Below, one piece after another: positions 1 through 8,414 of a stretch of DNA of 64,000 nucleotides (position 1 is its first letter; each line of letters begins with the position of its first letter). The position numbers and the translations under genes were made by a program. The notes beneath the pieces were generated by a model that had not been told where the DNA came from, made no database searches, and saw nothing but the letters and a program-made list of their open reading frames with translations. The stretch comes from Paenibacillus albus (GTDB lineage: Bacteria; Bacillota; Bacilli; Paenibacillales; Paenibacillaceae), in assembly GCF_003952225.1 (NCBI RefSeq), contig NZ_CP034437.1, positions 3,734,501 to 3,798,500 on the forward strand, given 5' to 3'.

Positions 1-1097
1 CGTTCCTTCTCGCTAAAATCCGGGGCCGCCGGCTTCGTCTTCTTATAATCGCTTAGCGCACGCTGCGCATCATCCATCGCTTTCTTGTTCTCGTCCGTCT
101 TGCTGCCGTTATAAGCGGTGGTCGCGGTATCATACGCCGTCTGCAGAGGAGCAAGCGCCGATTCATATGCTGTCGTTGCTTCCGAGTAGGCTTTCTCTTC
201 TTCGATGAATTTGGTCGGCTTCTTATCCTTGTACTCACCCATCGAATATTGCAGCACTTTGTCCTTGCGCTCGAAGCCTTCCGGGAAACGGACGTAGTCG
301 AATTGGATTTCCTGGAACCCGAGCTTCGCAGCGAGAATGGCGGCGTCGACATTGTGCTGCCAGTTCGCCTTCAGGAACGGATTAATGAACCCATCGCCGT
401 TGCCATTACGCCATACTTTGCCATCGAGCACATAAGAAAGCTCTGGATGCTTCTTCGCCAGCACCGTATCCTTGAACGCTACGATGCGGGCAATCGGATA
501 TATATTGTGCTCATGCAGTGTCTTGATAAGCGCCTGAGGATCTCGCATATACGGCTGGCCGAATTCCGCCAAATCCCCCTCGGGCTTGAACGTAATATAG
601 CCATCGTCATCCTTAATATCAATCACCATTGCATTAAGCTCCGTATCATCAACAAGCTTCAGAAGCGACTGCATTCGCGCGCCGCCTGCAGACCAGCCGG
701 TCACATAGATACCCCGCACGGCATCTGGATATTTGAAGGTGTACGGAGGGACGAATTCCGGCGTTGTAGGCGTAGTAACCGGATCTTCTGTTGGAGTCGT
801 GGAAGGGTCATCCGTTGGTTTGGTCGTTGGATCGTCGGTCGGTTCGTTTGGTTTGGTCGATGAGTCGTTCGATCCCGTATTCGATGGCGTGTTTTCTGAA
901 CCAGCAGATGGTTTACTCGGCTCCTTATTGGAATTCGAACTAGTAGCGGGTTGTTCGTCTTTCGTACCCGTATTGTCCGTTTGGCTCGTAGTATTACTAG
1001 GTGCCTTGTTGGTAGTGGTGGTCGGCGAATTGTTCGAACAGGCCGTTAACGACAGCAGCAGTAGGCTCAGCAACCATGCGGCGTAATGTTTTTTCAC
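1..1097 (-). CDS. DUF4015 glycosidase-like lipoprotein (3' end beyond window)
   Basis: About 365 codons are visible; the C-terminus lies beyond the left edge. The GTG start at 1097 has AAAGGGAG about 10 nt upstream. It opens with a lipoprotein signal (KK, a leucine-rich core, lipobox LTAC with Cys at residue 20), so it should be anchored outside the membrane. A Thr/Pro/Asp-rich linker of repeated TDDPTT-like units covers roughly residues 25-110. A barrel domain follows, with VRGIYVTGWSAG, VIDIKDDDG and QFDYVRFPEG; these fit the DUF4015 putative glycoside hydrolase family. After the FDYVRFPEG strand there is an Ala/Lys/Glu-rich, probably coiled-coil insertion of about 70 residues that I do not expect in this family. 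The substrate is unknown; a wall or exopolysaccharide role is inference. Divergent from the NlpC/P60 gene. Confidence 0.8.
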   Translation of the reverse strand, partial: MKKHYAAWLLSLLLLSLTACSNNSPTTTTNKAPSNTTSQTDNTGTKDEQPATSSNSNKEPSKPSAGSENTPSNTGSNDSSTKPNEPTDDPTTKPTDDPSTTPTEDPVTTPTTPEFVPPYTFKYPDAVRGIYVTGWSAGGARMQSLLKLVDDTELNAMVIDIKDDDGYITFKPEGDLAEFGQPYMRDPQALIKTLHEHNIYPIARIVAFKDTVLAKKHPELSYVLDGKVWRNGNGDGFINPFLKANWQHNVDAAILAAKLGFQEIQFDYVRFPEGFERKDKVLQYSMGEYKDKKPTKFIEEEKAYSEATTAYESALAPLQTAYDTATTAYNGSKTDENKKAMDDAQRALSDYKKTKPAAPDFSEKE

Positions 1098-1250
1098 AGC
1101 GCTTACGCTCCCTTTAGTTCGGCATTTACTAAACTATATGGCACGAGCCCGCCTCGAATGCGTCGCCTTAGTAAAACTTAAGGCAGCTGAAGAACTTCTT
1201 CGCTCCATTTGCGTTTAATAAGTACCACAAGTGGAAGGAGTATGCTGAAC

Positions 1251-2297
1251 ATGTTAATAAATGGGAATTTTAAAATGATCTCAAGTACGCTGCTTATTGC
1301 GGCTGTAACGATATCGCAAGGGACATCAATACACGCAGCAACAGCCGCTATTGATCAAGCGCCTTCGTTATTTTTGGACGGTAAGCCACTCGCAGTCCCC
1401 GTCATCATCGAGAACGGCATCAGCTTTGTTCCGATGCGGTCGATCTTCGAGATGGAAGGGGCCAAGGTTGTATGGGATGAAGCTGCCCATTCGATTGCAG
1501 CGACTAAAGACGGCGCCGTAATTACGTATAAGCTGGGCGATCAAGCCGCTTACAAGAATCAGGAGAAGCTTGAGCTTCCGGTGCCGGGACAGATTATGAA
1601 CGGTTTAACGATGGTTCCGCTGCGATTCGTGAGCGAGCTGCTGGGCAATGCAGTTAAATGGCATTCTGCGCTGCATAGCATCACCATATCGTCGGCGCAG
1701 TCGTTCGATACGACAATTACATATGGTGTTAACTTAAGATCCGTTCCTGACGGTGATGATGCAGCAACTGTAGTCCGTATGCTGCCGAAGGCAGAGCGGA
1801 TTCACGTCATCCGTGAGGTTGACGCGAATTGGCTGGAGGTGCAAACGGAGGATAAAAGTATCGGATTTATTTCGGCCAAACCGAAATATACGGATTACTC
1901 GAGCCCAAGCTTGTCCGCGATGCAAGCCGATGCCATTATCGCGTTCGGAGCGACTTACCTAGGTACTCATTATGAGTTTGGGGCTGCCTCGGATCAGACG
2001 AAGACGTTCGATTGTTCATCTTTTGTCAAGCGCGTCTTTGGAGATGTGCTAGCTATCGATCTTCCGCGGCTTTCCTATGACCAGGCGAAAGTAGGTAAGG
2101 AAGTGAAGCTTGAAGATTTGCGCAAGGGAGATCTGCTGTTCTTCAGCGCACGTAGACTCGATATCGGCCATGTCGGAATCTATGCCGGGGATGGACGCAT
2201 TCTGCATACTTATTCGGACAAGCTTGGCGTACATTTTGAAGACTTCGATGGGCAGTGGAAAGAGCGATTCGTTACGGCCCGTAGAGTGATTGAATAG
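1251..2297 (+). CDS. Secreted NlpC/P60 wall hydrolase with copper-amine-oxidase-type N-terminal domain
   Basis: 348 residues. I chose the ATG at 1251 because GGAAGGAG ends about 10 nt before it; the ATG at 1242 is too close and an in-frame TTG at 1209 has no site. A signal peptide ends near SIHA-AT. Domains in order: a copper amine oxidase N-terminal-like (stalk) domain (SFVPMRSIFEMEGAKVVWD, LTMVPLRFVSELLG), an SH3-like segment (VNLRSVPDG), then an NlpC/P60 domain with catalytic Cys in FDCSSFVKRVF and His in DIGHVGIYAG. The family cleaves gamma-D-Glu-diamino-acid bonds in peptidoglycan stem peptides. Monocistronic between a divergent gene and the YheC/D-like gene. Confidence 0.9.
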   Translation: MLINGNFKMISSTLLIAAVTISQGTSIHAATAAIDQAPSLFLDGKPLAVPVIIENGISFVPMRSIFEMEGAKVVWDEAAHSIAATKDGAVITYKLGDQAAYKNQEKLELPVPGQIMNGLTMVPLRFVSELLGNAVKWHSALHSITISSAQSFDTTITYGVNLRSVPDGDDAATVVRMLPKAERIHVIREVDANWLEVQTEDKSIGFISAKPKYTDYSSPSLSAMQADAIIAFGATYLGTHYEFGAASDQTKTFDCSSFVKRVFGDVLAIDLPRLSYDQAKVGKEVKLEDLRKGDLLFFSARRLDIGHVGIYAGDGRILHTYSDKLGVHFEDFDGQWKERFVTARRVIE

Positions 2298-2405
2298 AGG
2301 CTGCGCAGCTTGAGAGGCCTAATTTGACGGAATCCCGCAATTCGCCGTGCCGTTTCACGCTTGGGAGAGTAATCTATCCATGGTGGATGCGAAGGAGATG
2401 ATGGA

Positions 2406-3173
2406 ATGCCTCGAAAAGGCGGCCGCGGCTTCTCGATCAAGAGCAAATGGACGAAGACCAAATGGTTGCTGTCAGACCGTAATTTAAGACGCTTCGTTCC
2501 GGAAACAAAGCCATTTACAATCAAATCGCTAAAACGAATGACCGGCAAATATAAGATGATCTACTTCAAACCAACAGGCGGTACAGGCGGGGGTGGAATT
2601 GCTCGCATCATGCGCGGACCGGGCAGTCGATACCACGTCAAGAAAGATATGCGTTCGGCAGAAGTAAACTCAAGGCGCGCGCTTTACCGCAAGCTGAAGG
2701 CGATCGCCGGCGGCAAAAGCTATTTGCTCCAGAAGGGCATCAAGCTGAGTACCTGCAGCAATCGCCCATTCGATCTCCGCGTGACGATGCAGCGGTCAAA
2801 ACGCCGCAAATGGGTGCCGACCGTGATGTTCGTCAAGCTTGGCAAGCCGGGCAAGGTTGTAACGAACTATCATCAAGGCGGCAAGCTCGCGCTGGTCGAA
2901 CCGACGCTTCGGCGCACGGGCTACAACAAGGCGCAGGTCGCGAACTATAAGAAGCAGCTCAAGAAGCTCGGAATGGAGACCGCGAAATGCTTTGACCGGC
3001 GCAGCAAGAAGTTCAACGAGCTTGGACTCGATGTGGCGCTCGACCGTCAAGGGAAGCTGTGGATCCTTGAAGTAAATACGCGTCCGAGCTTCAGCGCGCT
3101 CAAGTCGCTGAACGACAAGAGTCTGTATCGCACCATCGTACGCTACGGAAGAAACTATGGAAGAACGAGATGA
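2406..3173 (+). CDS. YheC/YheD-family ATP-grasp protein
   Basis: 255 residues, very basic. The ATG at 2406 follows AAGGAG by 8 nt. Family features are the glycine-rich ATP-binding segment FKPTGGTGGGGIARI (about residue 54), the LLQKGI and PFDLRV strands, and ILEVNTRPSF near the C-terminus, which carries the metal-binding Glu and Asn of ATP-grasp enzymes. YheC/YheD proteins are associated with the endospore coat, but no reaction is established. The B. subtilis proteins have an additional N-terminal region; this is the short form common in Paenibacillaceae. A terminator follows at 3181-3228. Confidence 0.8.
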   Translation: MPRKGGRGFSIKSKWTKTKWLLSDRNLRRFVPETKPFTIKSLKRMTGKYKMIYFKPTGGTGGGGIARIMRGPGSRYHVKKDMRSAEVNSRRALYRKLKAIAGGKSYLLQKGIKLSTCSNRPFDLRVTMQRSKRRKWVPTVMFVKLGKPGKVVTNYHQGGKLALVEPTLRRTGYNKAQVANYKKQLKKLGMETAKCFDRRSKKFNELGLDVALDRQGKLWILEVNTRPSFSALKSLNDKSLYRTIVRYGRNYGRTR

Positions 3174-3180
3174 GAAGATT

Positions 3181-3228
3181 AAAGCTGCTGATGCGGGGGA
3201 TCAAATCCCTGTTGACGGCGGCTTTTTT
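3181..3228 (+). terminator. Intrinsic terminator after the YheC/D-like gene
   Basis: An outer stem AAAGCTGC (3181-3188) pairs with GCGGCTTT (3218-3225, one G-U), with an inner GGGGAT/ATCCC stem, followed by six T. Confidence 0.7.
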
Positions 3229-3302
3229 CGATGGAATGTCATATGATTGATATAAAGCTTGGAAGCCGTGGTTGGTTTACTAATAAGAATGAGGTGATGA
3301 AC

Positions 3303-3797
3303 GTGGTTCGGAACAGTTCCATTCAAGTCCTTGCTCCTGTGAGCGATGATGATAAAGAATGGCTTCGAAGCTTGTGGATTACGGAGTGGGGCGGCGAAGA
3401 CATGGTCGCGAGAGGCAAGAGATATGTTCTGCAGGACGTGGATGCCGTCATCGCTTGGGCTGATGGCGTGCGAGTGGGAGCAGCTACCTATCGAATTGGT
3501 GAGCATGATGGTGAATTGACGAGTCTTAATTCGGTAGCAGCCTCGCAAGGGATTGGAAGTCGGCTTATTGCCGAAGTAGAAGAGAAGATCAAGCAATCGG
3601 GGCTTCATCGCATCTGCGTGATCACAACGAACGATAATATGGATGCTTTGAGATTCTATCAACGCCGTGGGTATCGGATTAGCGCCGTTTATCTAGGTTT
3701 TGTCGATGAAGCTAGAAAACAGAAGCCGACGATTCCGCATGTGGGGTACTACGATATTCCGATTCGTGATGAGATCGAGCTGGAGAAAATATTGTAG
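3303..3797 (+). CDS. GNAT-family N-acetyltransferase
   Basis: 164 residues from GTG at 3303. This start has a perfect AGGTGAT ribosome site (3291-3298); the longer frame from 3231 has none. The acetyl-CoA loop is SQGIGSRLIAEVEE (motif A, Q/RxxGxG/A type), followed by motif B ICVITTNDNMDALRFYQRRGYRI. Residue 1-70 hold the acceptor site, which gives no clue to substrate. GNAT enzymes transfer acetyl from acetyl-CoA to small amines or protein N-termini. Single gene between two terminators. Confidence 0.85.
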   Translation: MVRNSSIQVLAPVSDDDKEWLRSLWITEWGGEDMVARGKRYVLQDVDAVIAWADGVRVGAATYRIGEHDGELTSLNSVAASQGIGSRLIAEVEEKIKQSGLHRICVITTNDNMDALRFYQRRGYRISAVYLGFVDEARKQKPTIPHVGYYDIPIRDEIELEKIL

Positions 3798-3820
3798 GGA
3801 CAATTATACTTGCTACGTCA

Positions 3821-3850
3821 GACACCTCCCATTTGGGAACGGTGTCTTTT
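3821..3850 (+). terminator. Intrinsic terminator after GNAT gene
   Basis: GACACC (3821-3826) pairs with GGTGTC (3841-3846), with an inner TCCCA/TGGGA stem, followed by TTTTGT. Confidence 0.85.
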
Positions 3851-3979
3851 GTCTTGTATTGTCATACAAACATTTCAAGTCTGCTAGTTGATTGTCCCAT
3901 TCGCTCTCCCTCTGAATTGTATACGCTAGAAAGTATGAAAAATAATAGTTTCCACTCGGTATTGGAGGATAGAGGAGCG

Positions 3980-4423
3980 ATGAAGATTATCGTAAACGAG
4001 AAAGAGCTGAAGGAATACTTCGACGGGCTTGCCCGTCTGTTAACGAGGCCTAAGGCGGTACCGCCGCCGGAGGTATCAGAGCCGGCACCTGCGGCAATGG
4101 CGCCAGCAATGGCAATGGAGCCGCTAGATGCAACGACGTTTATTGCAGAGCTGCGGCAGGCGATTCGGGAGGAATTAGCATCAATCGAAAATACGGGTCA
4201 GCGCGAAGTCACCGCGCCTAGTCTGAATAAGCTGATGCAAGTCTTTGAGCCATACACAGGCAAACCCGCGGAGCTGTCAACTCCTGCGGGTACAGTCGAA
4301 GGGACGATTACGAAGGTCGGCGATGATTATCTAGTCATGCGTGAGCATGGCGGAATGAGCGTGATCGTGCCTATCGAGCAGCTGGTCGCTTTTCAGCTAA
4401 CCGGGAAGCAGGTGGAACGATGA
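3980..4423 (+). CDS. DUF2642-like small protein, possible spore coat component
   Basis: 147 residues from the ATG at 3980, which has AGAGGAG at normal spacing; upstream in-frame sequence lies inside the preceding terminator. The N-terminal part (MKIIVNEKELKEYFDGLARLL) is amphipathic, followed by an Ala/Pro/Met-rich linker (residues 30-50). The C-terminal 60 residues (MQVFEPYTGKPAELSTPAG then VEGTITKVGDDYLVMRE) resemble the small beta-barrel DUF2642 domain found in Bacillota spore-coat-associated proteins. This family call is by eye. Its stop overlaps the next start (ATGA), so the two genes are translationally coupled and head a run with glycosyltransferases. Confidence 0.65.
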   Translation: MKIIVNEKELKEYFDGLARLLTRPKAVPPPEVSEPAPAAMAPAMAMEPLDATTFIAELRQAIREELASIENTGQREVTAPSLNKLMQVFEPYTGKPAELSTPAGTVEGTITKVGDDYLVMREHGGMSVIVPIEQLVAFQLTGKQVER

Positions 4424-4611
4424 TTGAAGAGCTGCAAGCGCTCGTGAATAAAGAGGTTCAGATCGCAACTGCGCTGGAAACAATCCAAGGAACGCTCGTT
4501 TCGGTAGACGGTGCAGCGCTGACACTCCGCACATCCGAGGTTTTCGGCTATGAGAGTGGCAGCTATGCGATTATTCAACTGCGGTTTATCTCATATATCC
4601 GGCTGTTATAA
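4420..4611 (+). CDS. Small DUF2642-like protein, coupled to upstream gene
   Basis: 63 residues. The ATG at 4420 overlaps the preceding stop in an ATGA junction. The sequence (LVNKEVQIATALETIQGTLVSVDGAALTLR) has the same strand pattern as the C-terminal domain of the upstream protein, so it is probably a stand-alone version of the same small beta-barrel. No signal peptide or membrane segment. It sits 30 nt before a glycosyltransferase gene. A role in spore surface assembly is inference from the family; function unknown. Confidence 0.6.
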   Translation: MIEELQALVNKEVQIATALETIQGTLVSVDGAALTLRTSEVFGYESGSYAIIQLRFISYIRLL

Positions 4612-4641
4612 CAAAGAAAGAAGGTAAGGGAGGAGAGAAAA

Positions 4642-5370
4642 TTGACGTTTCAACGTGTACCAGGACTTGTCAGCATCGTCACCACCGTCTACAACAAGCT
4701 TCCTTATCTGTCGGATTGCTTGGAAAGCCTGCTTGAACAGTCCTATTCCAATTGGGAGCTCATTCTCATCGACGACGCTTCCACGGACGGTTCTTACGAG
4801 TTTGTGCTGAATTGGCTGAACGCGAATGAGCCATTATTGCGTGAATGCAAGGGCATTTATACGCTGCGGCTGCCGCGCAATACCGGCTATGCCGGCGCAA
4901 TTACTGCGGGGATGTTTCTGGCCAAAGGGGAGTTTATCGCTATTCAGGATGCGGACGATCTGTCACATCCGGAGCGGCTTGCAAGACAGGTTCGATATCT
5001 GAAGAATAATCCGCAGATCGAGCTGCTAGGCACGAACTATGAAGTGTTCGAAGATGGACAACCGGATCGCCGGATGCCGGTATATTGGCTCAAATACGGC
5101 ACTCAGATCGCGAAAGTCTACGCGGATGGCGGACATTGCATCTGTCACGGAACGGTGATGTTCAGAGGAACGGTGTTCGATCAGCTCGGCGGTCATACAA
5201 GGCGTATTGAAGGGGCAGAGGATTACGAGTTTATAGCAAAAGTGATTAAGCCAGGTGCGAAGAACGTGGACAATTTACGGGAGGTGCTGTATTACTACCG
5301 CAAGCATCTGAAGCAGCGTTCGCGTGCTTATTTTGGCAAGTCGAAGAAGGAGAATGACCATGAGGCATAA
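4642..5370 (+). CDS. Family 2 glycosyltransferase
   Basis: 242 residues from a TTG start at 4642 with GGGAGGAG 8 nt upstream. GT-A fold signatures: VSIVTTVYNKLPYLSDCLESLL (nucleotide-binding start), LILIDDASTDGS (first Asp pair), AIQDADDLSHPERLARQ (DxD-type metal site), and EGAEDYEFIAKV (ED acid/base motif). Such enzymes add one sugar from a nucleotide-activated donor to a growing glycan. The next gene starts inside its 3' end. Together with the GT4 and CsaB-like genes it suggests a cell-surface glycan. Confidence 0.88.
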   Translation: MTFQRVPGLVSIVTTVYNKLPYLSDCLESLLEQSYSNWELILIDDASTDGSYEFVLNWLNANEPLLRECKGIYTLRLPRNTGYAGAITAGMFLAKGEFIAIQDADDLSHPERLARQVRYLKNNPQIELLGTNYEVFEDGQPDRRMPVYWLKYGTQIAKVYADGGHCICHGTVMFRGTVFDQLGGHTRRIEGAEDYEFIAKVIKPGAKNVDNLREVLYYYRKHLKQRSRAYFGKSKKENDHEA

Positions 5371-6508
5371 TCGTCCTATTCGACTCCTGATGGTGATGGA
5401 CAGCCTGGCCGTCGGCGGCACGGAAACCTATGTGCTAAGCCTTGTGAAAGCATTCCCGTCGCTCGGCGTCGTGCCTGTATATGCAGGAGGAACCGGTGTG
5501 ATGTATGAAGCCTATGCTCGTGCTGGGTGTCCCATTCATCGCGTTGATCTGACAGCGGAGAAGCTGCTCGACCCGGCGAACCAGGCGCATGCGGAGCGCA
5601 CGCTTTCACAGATTATGCGCAATCGGAAGATAGACTTGGTGCATATTCACCAAACGCCATCCGGCTTGTATGCGGCTCAAGCTGCAAGAAAGCTCGGCAT
5701 TCCCGTTGTGTTTACGGTACACGGCGCTTACTATCCGCACGATCAACTGCAACAGCTGCAAGCCGCTGGCTGCACTTTTATAAGCGTCAGCCTCCCCGTA
5801 AAGGCGTATCTAGAACGACAAGGCATACCTTCGCATGTCATTGCGAACGGGATAGATTTTGAACAGTATCGCTGCGAATCATCTAGTGCACTTCGCGCTG
5901 AGCTGCGTATTCCGGATGACAAGAAGGTGGTCGTCTATGCGTCACGACTCGCTTGGGATAAGGCGGCAGTATGCGCGATGCTCGTTCGAGCCGCTCGTAC
6001 AATTCAATTAAACGGAACGGCGCCAATTCATGTTGTTATCGCTGGATCAGGCAATCAGGCTGCCGCGATCGCCGAGCTGGCTGAGACGGTGAATCTCGAA
6101 TGCGGTGCTACTTGCGTCTCTATGGTAGGCAGTCAAATGCAAATGAGAGATTACTACAATCTAGGTGATCTCGTAGTCGGTACCGGACGTGTTGCGCTGG
6201 AGGCGATGGCGTGCGGCAAGCCTGTGCTTGCGATTGGCAATCATGGATATTTTGGCTTTGTGGAGCAGCCGGTATATGACGAGGCGTGGCAGTATTATTT
6301 TGGCGACCATGCCTCCAAGGAACGCCCTTCCGAGCAGCGAATCGGTGATGCCATCAGCGAAGCACTTGCTTCTGGCGACAGGCTTGGAGAGATGGGGCGG
6401 CAAGGGCAGGAATGGGCTCGGGCGAATTTTCATATCCGTGACAAAGCGCTGCAGATGAAGCAGCTGTATTGTTCCTTGTTAGGCCAGAACGTAATCGGAA
6501 TGGAGTGA
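5360..6508 (+). CDS. Family 4 glycosyltransferase (GT-B fold)
   Basis: 382 residues. I chose ATG 5360 because AAGGAG lies 7 nt upstream; an ATG at 5354 is too close. The N-terminal domain has LLMVMDSLAVGGTETYVLSLV, with the GGTE phosphate loop of GT4 enzymes, and LVHIHQTPSGLYAAQAAR. The C-terminal donor-binding domain has VVYASRLAWDKAA and GRVALEAMACGKPVLA, matching the EX7E region. It overlaps the upstream GT2 gene by 11 nt and is 9 nt from the CsaB-like gene, so the three are one operon. Donor and acceptor cannot be read from sequence. Confidence 0.9.
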   Translation: MRHNRPIRLLMVMDSLAVGGTETYVLSLVKAFPSLGVVPVYAGGTGVMYEAYARAGCPIHRVDLTAEKLLDPANQAHAERTLSQIMRNRKIDLVHIHQTPSGLYAAQAARKLGIPVVFTVHGAYYPHDQLQQLQAAGCTFISVSLPVKAYLERQGIPSHVIANGIDFEQYRCESSSALRAELRIPDDKKVVVYASRLAWDKAAVCAMLVRAARTIQLNGTAPIHVVIAGSGNQAAAIAELAETVNLECGATCVSMVGSQMQMRDYYNLGDLVVGTGRVALEAMACGKPVLAIGNHGYFGFVEQPVYDEAWQYYFGDHASKERPSEQRIGDAISEALASGDRLGEMGRQGQEWARANFHIRDKALQMKQLYCSLLGQNVIGME

Positions 6509-6517
6509 GTGTGACGA

Positions 6518-7594
6518 ATGAGAAAAGTGTTGTATCTAGGTTGGATCGGCTTCAACAATCTTGGCGATGAATGGATGTGGGAAATGTTCAAAGCCATGGC
6601 TGATGCTAATCTGAATAGTGAAGAGTATGAGGTCATTCCATCGTTCCCGAATGTGGAATGGAAGAAAGTAAGTCAGTATGACACCGTCGTTCTCGGCGGA
6701 GGGTCGCTGATTGTTCCGGGGTATGTCGATTTGGTGCATGACGCGCTGGAGCTTGGGAAGACCATCATCATCTGGGGCAGCGGCCATGATCGGCTTCATA
6801 AACTGGTGACCTCGCCAGATGGACAGCTGGAACCTGAGGCAGCTAGTGAGAGCGAGCTCTATCGCTTGAAGCTGAAAGCAATAATGGAGCGCAGCGTGTA
6901 TTGCGGGGTGCGTGGTCCATGGACGAAAGATTATGTAGAATCGCTGGGCGCTTTGCCGAAGCACATCGTTATCAGCGGAGATTCCGCCATGTTAATGAAT
7001 GCGCTGAAGCCGGCTTCTGCTGCACAATCAGCCTTAAAGGACATCGAGGGACGATCGAAGACGATCGGAATCAACTGGGGTACCACCTATAACCGGCTCT
7101 ATGGCGGGAAAGAGGAACAGGTGGAGAACCTGCTTGCAGAAGCGGGCCGCTCGTTGCTCGCGCTCGGGTACAAGCTCCATCTTTATTCTGTATGGGGGCC
7201 AGACGGCGAGGCGCTGGCAAGGCTTTACCGCAAGCTCGGCCATGATGAACGGATTACGTTCGATCCTAAAGTATATCCTGCTGCGGATTATGTACAGCTG
7301 CTCTCTGGATTCGAAGCAACGATTAACTTCAAGCTGCATGCCAATCTGTTGTCTGCGGCAGCGAATGTTCCTTTCATCTGTATTGGCTACCGGTTCAAAA
7401 GCTTCGATCTGATGCAGGGGCTAGACTTGGCTGACTGGATTATCGCTTCAGATGATCAGCTGCTTGCCGAGAAGCTGACGGAGAAGGTTCAAGCTGCAGC
7501 GGGTTGGCGCGAAGGGTTCGTTAGCAAGCTGGAAGCGGGGCGCAGGGCGGCTTATCAATCGCTTCTTACACCGTTCCGGGATCGGTTATTCTAG
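6518..7594 (+). CDS. csaB: CsaB-like polysaccharide pyruvyl transferase
   Basis: 358 residues. It has the hallmarks of the polysaccharide pyruvyl transferase family: LYLGWIGFNNLGDEWMWE at the N-terminus, VVLGGGSLI, and KLHANLLSAAANVPFICIGYRFK near the C-terminus. CsaB transfers pyruvate from PEP to the secondary wall polymer, and the pyruvyl ketal is what SLH domains bind. An SLH-bearing protein is encoded at 61499. It is the last gene of the run starting at 3980 and is followed by a strong terminator. The symbol is by family resemblance; it could be a paralogue acting on another glycan, such as a spore polysaccharide. Confidence 0.75.
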   Translation: MRKVLYLGWIGFNNLGDEWMWEMFKAMADANLNSEEYEVIPSFPNVEWKKVSQYDTVVLGGGSLIVPGYVDLVHDALELGKTIIIWGSGHDRLHKLVTSPDGQLEPEAASESELYRLKLKAIMERSVYCGVRGPWTKDYVESLGALPKHIVISGDSAMLMNALKPASAAQSALKDIEGRSKTIGINWGTTYNRLYGGKEEQVENLLAEAGRSLLALGYKLHLYSVWGPDGEALARLYRKLGHDERITFDPKVYPAADYVQLLSGFEATINFKLHANLLSAAANVPFICIGYRFKSFDLMQGLDLADWIIASDDQLLAEKLTEKVQAAAGWREGFVSKLEAGRRAAYQSLLTPFRDRLF

Positions 7595-7620
7595 TTTGAA
7601 GTTTGAAGTAGAAGTGATGT

Positions 7621-7654
7621 GATTGTCCTCCATTGAAGGGGACAATCTTTTTCT
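7621..7654 (+). terminator. Intrinsic terminator of the glycan operon
   Basis: GATTGTCC (7621-7628) pairs with GGACAATC (7640-7647) and is followed by five T. Confidence 0.9.
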
Positions 7655-7756
7655 TTGTTTAGCGTGGGTGACGAGTTAAAATAGGTGCGGATGAGCAAGT
7701 GGACTAGAAACTCGGGCTATATGTGTGGGGACTGGACTGTGAGCACATCTGCCCTC

Positions 7757-7793
7757 CTAAAAAAGGCTGACATTCTAAGGATGTCAGCCTTTT
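7757..7793 (-). terminator. Intrinsic terminator for the two small minus-strand genes
   Basis: A perfect 13-bp stem (7761-7773 with 7781-7793). Read on the minus strand it ends in a run of six T, and it lies just after the stop at 7806. Confidence 0.88.
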
Positions 7794-7805
7794 CCAGGTC
7801 TATAG

Positions 7806-7979
7806 CTAGCGCTTATATCGTTTGAACAGATAGTTGATTGCCGCTGACATGGATTCTTTCTGGCGCTTCTCTTGATCAGCCCGATCAAGCGCGAGCAATC
7901 CGATGCTGTAACCAAGAATGGCAAGCGATGCCGATATTCTCGCAAGATCGTCGGATGTGATCGGTTTCGGATTTTCCAA
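7806..7979 (-). CDS. Small membrane-protein-like gene, second of a related pair
   Basis: 57 residues from a TTG at 7979, preceded by GGGGGCGA about 8 nt upstream. The sequence LENPKPITSDDLARISASLAILGYSIGLLALDRA has one hydrophobic stretch (about residues 15-30), then a basic tail ending FKRYKR. It resembles the upstream 50-residue protein (both have an S/A-DDLA start followed by a hydrophobic helix). It lies in the same reading frame as that gene, separated from it by one TAG and six further codons. Function unknown. The pair ends at a strong terminator, which supports it being a real transcript. Confidence 0.6.
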   Translation of the reverse strand: MENPKPITSDDLARISASLAILGYSIGLLALDRADQEKRQKESMSAAINYLFKRYKR

Positions 7980-8000
7980 CTGTGATCGCCCCCAGTAGTA

Positions 8001-8153
8001 CTAATCTTCTTTCTCCGTACGTGCTTTCAGTACAGCAAACAAACCAAATAAATCGCCTATGACCAGTATAACCGCAGATAGCAAAGCGAGGTCATCGGCC
8101 GATATATTATTGAGCTCCGGTAATGCTGGAATTTCGGTTGATCTCTTTTCCAT
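8001..8153 (-). CDS. Small membrane-protein-like gene, first of a related pair
   Basis: 50 residues from ATG 8153 to TAG 8001-8003. The protein starts MEKRSTEIPALPELNN, then SADDLALLSAVILVIGDLF forms a hydrophobic helix, and a charged tail ends RTEKED. The ribosome site is weak (AAGGGG about 9 nt upstream). It is too short for many gene finders. Downstream, in the same frame after the amber stop, lies a paralogous 57-residue segment. I do not recognise the family. It could be translated alone or, by readthrough, as a fused two-helix protein. Confidence 0.6.
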   Translation of the reverse strand: MEKRSTEIPALPELNNISADDLALLSAVILVIGDLFGLFAVLKARTEKED

Positions 8154-8414
8154 CCGAATTGCCCCTTGTATCGTTCAATGATAATAGCCTATGCTCGGCG
8201 CGTTCTTAACGCGATAGGCGAATGACAGGGGGGAGGAACAGGAGTCCAAAATAATTTTGTGCGGCAGGAAATTCGTTGTAAAGCGGTGAAGTAGTGCATG
8301 GAAGAATCAGCCCACACGCCTTTATGCAAAGAACGACTCTAAACATTTCTTATCTATCTATTCCCTGCTTCAATTGTTATTCTGTGCATATCAATCAGAC
8401 AGGGGATGTTACAG

